A stretch of DNA of 64,000 nt. Source: Mesorhizobium sp. STM 4661. GTDB lineage: Bacteria; Pseudomonadota; Alphaproteobacteria; Rhizobiales; Rhizobiaceae. The notes below the pieces were generated by a model. It worked only from the letters and a program-made list of their open reading frames with translations, made no database searches and was not told the DNA's origin. Below, piece by piece: positions 59,255 to 64,000 of this stretch. Position numbers and translations under genes: made by a program. The number at the start of each line of letters is the position of its first letter. The first letter of the stretch is position 1. The stretch is taken from positions 1 through 64,000 of the forward strand of contig NZ_CAAF010000070.1 in assembly GCF_000359125.1 (NCBI RefSeq), written 5' to 3'.

Positions 59255-60123
59255 CACGCGGCTCTCCGCAGCACCGGTGCGGCCAGCGCCAAAATAGCCA
59301 GCACGACGGCCAGCAGGATGAAGGAAAGTGCCGCGCCGAGCGGCCAGTTGAACACGGCGACGAACTGGTCCTCGATGACGGTGCCGTAGAAGGTACCGGT
59401 GCGGCCGCCGAGAATGCGCGGTTCCATGAAGGAGCCGACGACAGGCACGAAGATGAGTGCCGCGCCGGCGACCAGCCCCGGCATCGAGAGCGGGATGATC
59501 ACCCGCTTCAGCATTTGCAACCGCGAGGCGCCGAGCGAGCGCCCTGCCTCGATCAGTGAATCGTCGATGGCCTGCAGCGTGAGATAGCAGGTCAGCACCA
59601 TGTAGGGCACGTAGGAGTGCACCAGGCCGATGATCACCGCCGGATAGGAATACATCAGGTCGATGTTGATCTTGAACGGCAGCACGGCGTTGAGCGCCGT
59701 ATCGAGAATACCGCCTTCGCGCAGCACCATCGCCCAGGAGAAGATACGCACCAGCCCGTTCGACCAGAACGGCAGGATGACGAGCAGGAAGATCGCCTCG
59801 CGGCTGCGCCCCTTCAGCACCTTGGCCAGCACATAGGCCGCGGGATAGCCGATGACGATGCACCACAGCGTCACCTCCAGGCCGAGCCTGAGCGAGGCCA
59901 GCAGCAACGTCAGGTAAAGGCCTTGCGAGAAGAAGGCCGTGTAGTTGTCCAGCGTGAACGCCCACGCCTTGCCCGACAGCGGCAGCTCCGTCATGAACGA
60001 GAAGAAGACCATGGCCGACAGCGGCAGGAAGATCGCCACCGTCAGCCATAAATAAGCAGGAAGAAGCAACGGCAAGGCCGATCGCAATCCGCTCCGCGAA
60101 CCGATCGCGACCTGCCCGGCCAT
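59254..60123 (-). CDS. PotB-type ABC transporter permease
   Basis: Permease of 289 residues, six helices, with the N-terminal LLLPAYLWLTVAIFLPLSAM (about 18-37), ILPFWSNGLVRIFSWAM and the EAA loop DDSLIEAGRSLGASRLQMLK typical of PotB/PotH subunits. It follows the binding-protein gene by 26 nt. Confidence 0.92.
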   Translation of the reverse strand: MAGQVAIGSRSGLRSALPLLLPAYLWLTVAIFLPLSAMVFFSFMTELPLSGKAWAFTLDNYTAFFSQGLYLTLLLASLRLGLEVTLWCIVIGYPAAYVLAKVLKGRSREAIFLLVILPFWSNGLVRIFSWAMVLREGGILDTALNAVLPFKINIDLMYSYPAVIIGLVHSYVPYMVLTCYLTLQAIDDSLIEAGRSLGASRLQMLKRVIIPLSMPGLVAGAALIFVPVVGSFMEPRILGGRTGTFYGTVIEDQFVAVFNWPLGAALSFILLAVVLAILALAAPVLRRAA

Positions 60124-60149
60124 GTCCCGCCTCCCGAAAAAGCCTGCCG

Positions 60150-61211
60150 TTACTTCACGTCGACCTTAAGCTGCTGCCACAGCGCCAGATAGGCTTCGCG
60201 TTGGGCGTCGGTGATCGGCGCCTGGAACTGGATGCGCTTGGCGACATCAGGATCGCCCATCACCTTGCGGTTGAAGGCGTCCTCGGGAAGGGCCTCCACC
60301 GCCTTGGTGTTGGCCGACACCGGCGCGCCGACCTTGGTGACCCATTCGACATAGAATGTCGGATCGATCATGTAGTTGATGAAGGCCTCGGCGCCGGCGA
60401 CATTCTTGGAGCCGACCGGAATGGAAAAGGCGTCGAGCCAGGCAACGGCGCCTTCCTGCGGGATGACCAGCGAGACCGGCAGCTTGAAATGCGTCTTGGC
60501 GCGGTCGGCCGAGCCGCTCCAATAGGTGCCGATGTCGATCTGGTTGGAAGCCACCATCTGGTTCCAATCGTTCTCCGAGCTCCAAAAAGTCTTGATCTGC
60601 GGCATCAGCGAGGTCAGCTTCGCCTTGACCGCTTCCATATCCTTGATATCGTTGATGTTCTGGCCGGTGGCAATCGCGCCGAATTGGACCGCTTCGACAG
60701 CGTCGTCACGAATGACCACGCGGCCCTTGTGCGCCTCGTTCCACATTTCGGTGATGCTGGTCGGCGGCTTGTCGAAGGATTTCTCGTTGATCGCCAGCGC
60801 CGTCAGGCCCCACACCCATGGCACGCCATAGACCTTGCCGTCATGATCGAGCATCGGCGATCCCGCCTTGTCCGGGCTGATATCGGCATAGTTGGGCAGC
60901 TTGGACGTATCGATCGGCTGGATCAGCTTTTCCGCCATCGCCTGGTCGTTGAAGGCAGCGTTGATCATGACGACGTCGTAGAGGCCGGGATTGGTCCGCA
61001 GCTTGGTCAGCATTTCCTGTTCGGAATTGAAGAAGTCGTTGACGACCTTGTTGCCGGTCGCCTTTTCGAAGGCGGCGATCGCCCACGGCTCATCGGCGCC
61101 GTAGCCCTTCCAGTTCAGCACATGCACTTCGGCGGCAGTGGCGGCCAGCGTGAACACGGAGGTGAAGACGGCGGTCGCCGTCAGCAATGCAGTCAGTTTG
61201 GGCATGCGCAT
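60150..61211 (-). CDS. PotD-type periplasmic binding protein
   Basis: Receptor of 353 residues with signal peptide about 1-27 (ending ATAA). The mature start EVHVLNWKGYGADEPWAIAAFEK matches PotD/PotF-like proteins (seen in VLNWKGYGADEP), with YDVVMINAAFND, YGVPWVWGLTALAIN and IPVGSKNVAGAEAFINYMID. The polyamine-binding aspartates are not clearly conserved, so the ligand may be another cationic or neutral compound; the operon suggests a nucleoside- or hydroxyproline-like molecule. Confidence 0.9.
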   Translation of the reverse strand: MRMPKLTALLTATAVFTSVFTLAATAAEVHVLNWKGYGADEPWAIAAFEKATGNKVVNDFFNSEQEMLTKLRTNPGLYDVVMINAAFNDQAMAEKLIQPIDTSKLPNYADISPDKAGSPMLDHDGKVYGVPWVWGLTALAINEKSFDKPPTSITEMWNEAHKGRVVIRDDAVEAVQFGAIATGQNINDIKDMEAVKAKLTSLMPQIKTFWSSENDWNQMVASNQIDIGTYWSGSADRAKTHFKLPVSLVIPQEGAVAWLDAFSIPVGSKNVAGAEAFINYMIDPTFYVEWVTKVGAPVSANTKAVEALPEDAFNRKVMGDPDVAKRIQFQAPITDAQREAYLALWQQLKVDVK

Positions 61212-61267
61212 GTTCGTTCCTCTCTTTTAGCTTGCCCGGTTCCCGGGCTTGTCAGGTTTTCAGGCAG

Positions 61268-62245
61268 TCAGGCATGGGCCTTCCGGTTCCGGCCGTCGGC
61301 TCCGGTCGACGAACCGGCGATGTGGCTCAGGAATGTCTTGATTTCTACATCCGTCGGCGCCGAGGACCCGCCATGGCGAGTGACCGACAGCGCCGCCGCC
61401 GCATTGGCATAACGAGCCGCCTCGAAGGGCGGCACACCGCGCGACAGCGCGCTGACGAAGGCGCCGATATGAGTGTCGCCGGCGCCGTTGGTGTCTATTG
61501 CCGCCACCTTGAAGCCGGGCACGGCCTGCGCGCCGCCGCCGGCCAACCGCACGAAGCAGCCCTTTGCGCCGGCGCGGATGACCACGCCCGCCGCCTTCGG
61601 GCAGTGGTCGGGCAGAAGCCGCGCCGCGATGGCCTCGATGTCGCCAGGACCGGCGATCTCGGCCGCTTCCGTAGTGTTGCAGCTCAGCCATGTGGTGCGT
61701 GCAAGCACCCGCTCAAGGATCGGGCGCGGAATCTCTGATATGACCGGCGTCGGGTCGAAGACGAAGGGAATATTCGCCGGCAGCGCCTCGATCCAATCGG
61801 TCAGCGCGTCGCGGCTGCCGGGATAGCTCAGCGTATAGCCGGAAGTGAAAACCCAGTCGCCCGGCGCAACCCGGACCGGCGCCATCATGTCGAGGCTGAG
61901 CACGCTCTCGGCGCCGGGCCACGAGACGAAAGTGCGCTCGGCATCGCCGCTGATCATAGCGACGCAATTGCCGCTGTCCATCACGGGTGACGCCGGCGTC
62001 AGTGTCGTGATGCCTTCGGCAGCGAAGGCAGCACGCAGGAAATCGCCATTGGGTCCGCTGCCGAGCTGGCCGCCGAAGACGACCTTCATGCCGGTGCGGC
62101 CGGCTGCGATCATCATGTTGAAGCCGCCACCGGCAACCTGGGCAAAGCTGGATGCTGTCTTCTCCGTGCCGGGCGCCGGCAAGGCGTCGATGCGGTAGAC
62201 ATAGTCGACCACCGCGCTGCCGATATGGACGAGACGCCCGCTCAT
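61268..62245 (-). CDS. PfkB/ribokinase-family carbohydrate kinase (YegV-like)
   Basis: Sugar or nucleoside kinase of 325 residues. It opens with VHIGSAVVDYVYRIDALP, has the PfkB glycine pair in VAGGGFNMMIAAGRTG (about 37-52) and the C-terminal catalytic signature DTNGAGDTHIGAF (about 250-262) with the base Asp. Its ATG overlaps the ADP-ribosylglycohydrolase stop (ATGA). The gene pair and nearby GntR regulator match the YegU-YegV-YegW set of E. coli. Confidence 0.88.
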   Translation of the reverse strand: MSGRLVHIGSAVVDYVYRIDALPAPGTEKTASSFAQVAGGGFNMMIAAGRTGMKVVFGGQLGSGPNGDFLRAAFAAEGITTLTPASPVMDSGNCVAMISGDAERTFVSWPGAESVLSLDMMAPVRVAPGDWVFTSGYTLSYPGSRDALTDWIEALPANIPFVFDPTPVISEIPRPILERVLARTTWLSCNTTEAAEIAGPGDIEAIAARLLPDHCPKAAGVVIRAGAKGCFVRLAGGGAQAVPGFKVAAIDTNGAGDTHIGAFVSALSRGVPPFEAARYANAAAALSVTRHGGSSAPTDVEIKTFLSHIAGSSTGADGRNRKAHA

Positions 62246-63285
62246 GCCGCGGCATCCTTTCCGGAACCGGCTTTGGCCACCCGTGCCGCGACGAGATCAG
62301 TGGCCAGCGCGCGCACCTGCTCGATGTCGAGGCCCTTGAGCCTGACGATATGCTGTTGCGGCAGCCGGGAAAAGCCGGTGCAGGCGCCGGCCATGCCGGC
62401 GGCGACAGCGCCGATCGTGTCGGTGTCGCCGCCGAGATTGGAGCTGATGATGGCGGCCTGCCAGGGATCGCCACCGGCGATCTCGAGCACAGCAAAGGCT
62501 GCCGGAACCGATTCCTGGCTGGCAACGCCCGTGCCGACGAGATCGGTGATCAGCCGGATGCCGTCGGCGACGGGCCTGCCGCGAACGAGGACCCTCGCCC
62601 AGTCGATGCGCGCGGCAATGTCGCCGCCGGTGACCCAATGGCCGAGTGCCGCGCCACGCCTGGCTGCCGCAACAGCACTGTCCGAGGCGGACCGCCAGTC
62701 GCCGCCGGCGACGCCGCAGCTGACGGCGGCCGCAACTGCGGCGGCCGAGGCGATCGCAATCGAGGTGTTGTGCGTTGCGCGGCAGGTTTCGGCAACCTTG
62801 GCGACCAGCGCGTCGAGCGGCTCCAATGGCATCATGATGCCGACCGGGGCGATGCGCATGGCCGCGCCATTGGTGTCGCCACCACTTCCCGCTTCCTCGG
62901 CCGGCACGCCTTCATTGATGGCGTCGATGGCGCGCTTGGTCGACGGACCGAGCAGATCGTAGCTGCCGCGCGCCTTGACGTCGCGCTCCCAGTCGAGCAG
63001 CGCGTTGACCCAGCGCGTGTGGTCGAACCGATCGCCTGAAACAATCAGGATGCGGCCGAGCAGCAGCGCCTGTTCGGTGTCGTCAGTGATCGTGCCAGCC
63101 AGCAGCCCCCTCGATACCGGATGATCGGCGACGGGCGCGACGAAATCCTCGACATGGCCGTAAAGCTCGGCGATGCGGGCTGGCGACAGGAGCTGCGTTG
63201 GCATGCCAAGCGCATCGCCGAGCGCACCGCCGATGAGCGCGCCCATCGCCCGGTCGATCGTCTCGGCCGCATCCATCATGCTCAT
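62242..63285 (-). CDS. ADP-ribosylglycohydrolase-family protein (YegU-like)
   Basis: Protein of 347 residues of the DraG/ARH fold: the N-terminal MGALIGGALGDALGMPTQ (about 14-31), the metal motif GTITDDTEQALLL (about 64-76), GGDTNGAAMRIAPVG and the C-terminal NLGGDTDTIGAVAAGMAGA (about 293-311). All acidic metal ligands are present, so it should cleave an N- or O-glycosidic bond of a ribose compound. In an uptake and kinase operon it more probably acts on a free nucleoside-like substrate than on ADP-ribosylated protein. Confidence 0.9.
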   Translation of the reverse strand: MSMMDAAETIDRAMGALIGGALGDALGMPTQLLSPARIAELYGHVEDFVAPVADHPVSRGLLAGTITDDTEQALLLGRILIVSGDRFDHTRWVNALLDWERDVKARGSYDLLGPSTKRAIDAINEGVPAEEAGSGGDTNGAAMRIAPVGIMMPLEPLDALVAKVAETCRATHNTSIAIASAAAVAAAVSCGVAGGDWRSASDSAVAAARRGAALGHWVTGGDIAARIDWARVLVRGRPVADGIRLITDLVGTGVASQESVPAAFAVLEIAGGDPWQAAIISSNLGGDTDTIGAVAAGMAGACTGFSRLPQQHIVRLKGLDIEQVRALATDLVAARVAKAGSGKDAAA

Positions 63286-63293
63286 AACGCGCC

Positions 63294-63342
63294 CATCCTC
63301 AGAACTCCCGCATCTTCAGAACTCCCCATCTTCAGAACTCCA
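63294..63342 (-). repeat. Three tandem copies of a 16-17 nt unit between regulator and glycohydrolase genes
   Basis: CATCCTCAGAACTCCCG (63294-63310), CATCTTCAGAACTCCC (63311-63326) and CATCTTCAGAACTCCA (63327-63342) are head-to-tail. On the minus (sense) strand each unit reads GGGAGTTCTGAAGATG, that is, a Shine-Dalgarno-like GGAG followed by an ATG. The regulator stop codon (TGA, 63334-63332) lies inside the first sense-strand unit. Confidence 0.7.
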
Positions 63343-64000
63343 AGTGAAGGGCGAAATGCGCCGGATTAAGCAGGCTGGTCACATATTCGATGGCTCGGCC
63401 GTCGGCGGCGCGGGTCAAGCGTCGCGTCCGTAGAAATGGCGCGCCGGGAGCGCAATCGAGAATGGCGGCGTCCTCAGCGCTCAGCATCTCGATATCGACC
63501 CATTCCTCGCCGTGATCTGGAACAAGCCCCGCACCGCGCAGCGTTTGGTGCAGCGAGCCTTCGCGCAAGCCGCGCAGCGGCACGTCCTCCAGCTCGGGCG
63601 ACAGCGGCAGCCGGCTGCGCTCGATCGAGATAGCATGGCCGTCATCGGCGTTGGTGCGCACCCGGTCGACGGCGATGAAGAAGGGACTGTCGACGCCGAG
63701 CCTGGCGGCGAGTTCGGCATCCTGCATGACTTCGAGCCTGAGCGTGCGCGTGTCGGCATTGGCGCCGGCATTGGCGAGCGCGCGCGACCAGCCGACCGCG
63801 TCGTCGACCGGCATGCCGTCGAAGGTGACGAACGAGCCAATGCCGACCTTGGTGGTGATCAGCCCGCGGCTCGACAATTCCTCGAGACCCTTGCGGACGG
63901 TGTTGCGGCTGACGGAGAAGCGCTGGACGAGCTCGTTCTCACTCTGCAGGCGGTCGCCGAAACCGAGCACGCCGGAACGGATCTCATGTTCGAGAACAGT
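63332..64000 (-). CDS. GntR/HutC-family regulator with UTRA domain (5' end beyond window)
   Basis: Partial gene: the coding frame continues past the right window edge. The visible part holds most of the winged helix (GDRLQSENELVQRFSVSRNTVRKGLEELSS) as QSENELVQRFSVSRNTVRKG, wing ITTKVGIGSFVTF, and a UTRA ligand domain (ERSRLPLSPELEDVPLRG, DIEMLSAEDAAILDCAPG, FLRTRRLTRAADGRAIEYVT). It is the first gene of the operon to its left and resembles YegW in role. Missing residues are probably only 15-30. Confidence 0.85.
   Translation of the reverse strand, partial: TVLEHEIRSGVLGFGDRLQSENELVQRFSVSRNTVRKGLEELSSRGLITTKVGIGSFVTFDGMPVDDAVGWSRALANAGANADTRTLRLEVMQDAELAARLGVDSPFFIAVDRVRTNADDGHAISIERSRLPLSPELEDVPLRGLREGSLHQTLRGAGLVPDHGEEWVDIEMLSAEDAAILDCAPGAPFLRTRRLTRAADGRAIEYVTSLLNPAHFALHLEF

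Overview
The window looks like chromosomal DNA from a Mesorhizobium-type alphaproteobacterium (Hyphomicrobiales). The grounds are high GC, codon-biased genes, dense solute-importer operons with ATGA/GTGA stop-start overlaps, FadR/LacI/HutC regulators, and dispersed palindromic repeats of the kind scattered through Mesorhizobium genomes. The genus is an inference; no rRNA or tRNA gene was seen. Nearly all of the window is catabolic and transport accessory genome, with six ABC import systems.

Layout. (1) 0.4-8.1 kb: sulfate importer sbp-cysT-cysW-cysA, a vapBC toxin-antitoxin pair on the other strand, an orphan second sulfate-binding protein with its own terminator, an Rrf2 regulator and an LPLAT-like acyltransferase. 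(2) 8.1-16.1 kb, minus strand: MFS carrier, LacI regulator, a CUT2 sugar importer and gluconokinase, with a perfect LacI-type operator palindrome. (3) 16.3-27.5 kb: two nearly duplicate FadR-type regulators. The first sits beside a divergent epimerase / beta-hydroxyacid dehydrogenase pair, the second beside a CUT2 importer; similar TTGTC-N-GACAA-like sites lie in both divergent gaps. Between the duplicates lies a two-gene recQ-phosphoribosyltransferase + dprA-like cassette that looks foreign and defence-like. (4) 27.7-37.3 kb: AraC regulator and a molybdenum hydroxylase cluster (SRPBCC/CoxG-like, FAD, 2Fe-2S, split Mo subunit, MoxR, VWA/CoxE), amidohydrolase and MFS exporter. (5) 37.5-42.3 kb: a convergent set of divergent enzymes: ornithine-cyclodeaminase-like, a HAL/PAL-like lyase without the MIO serine, a PanB-like protein without the usual metal ligands, a Rieske ferredoxin and a membrane desaturase/hydroxylase. 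(6) 42.4-55.6 kb: a sugar locus with a DUF4432 epimerase-like protein, a CUT2 importer, a sugar isomerase, a Gfo/Idh/MocA oxidoreductase, a CUT1 importer with two different ATPases, and a LacI regulator. (7) 55.6-64 kb: a nine-gene minus-strand operon, GntR/HutC - ADP-ribosylglycohydrolase - PfkB kinase - PotDBCA-type importer - aconitase X large and small subunits; the regulator runs off the window end.

The strongest leads are the recQ/PRTase-dprA cassette bracketed by duplicated regulator genes, the divergent-enzyme cluster at 37.5-42.3 kb, the paired importer ATPases whose defects fall in one composite ATP site, and the operon joining a YegUVW-like module to aconitase X. All functional calls come from reading motifs and context; no database search was run.
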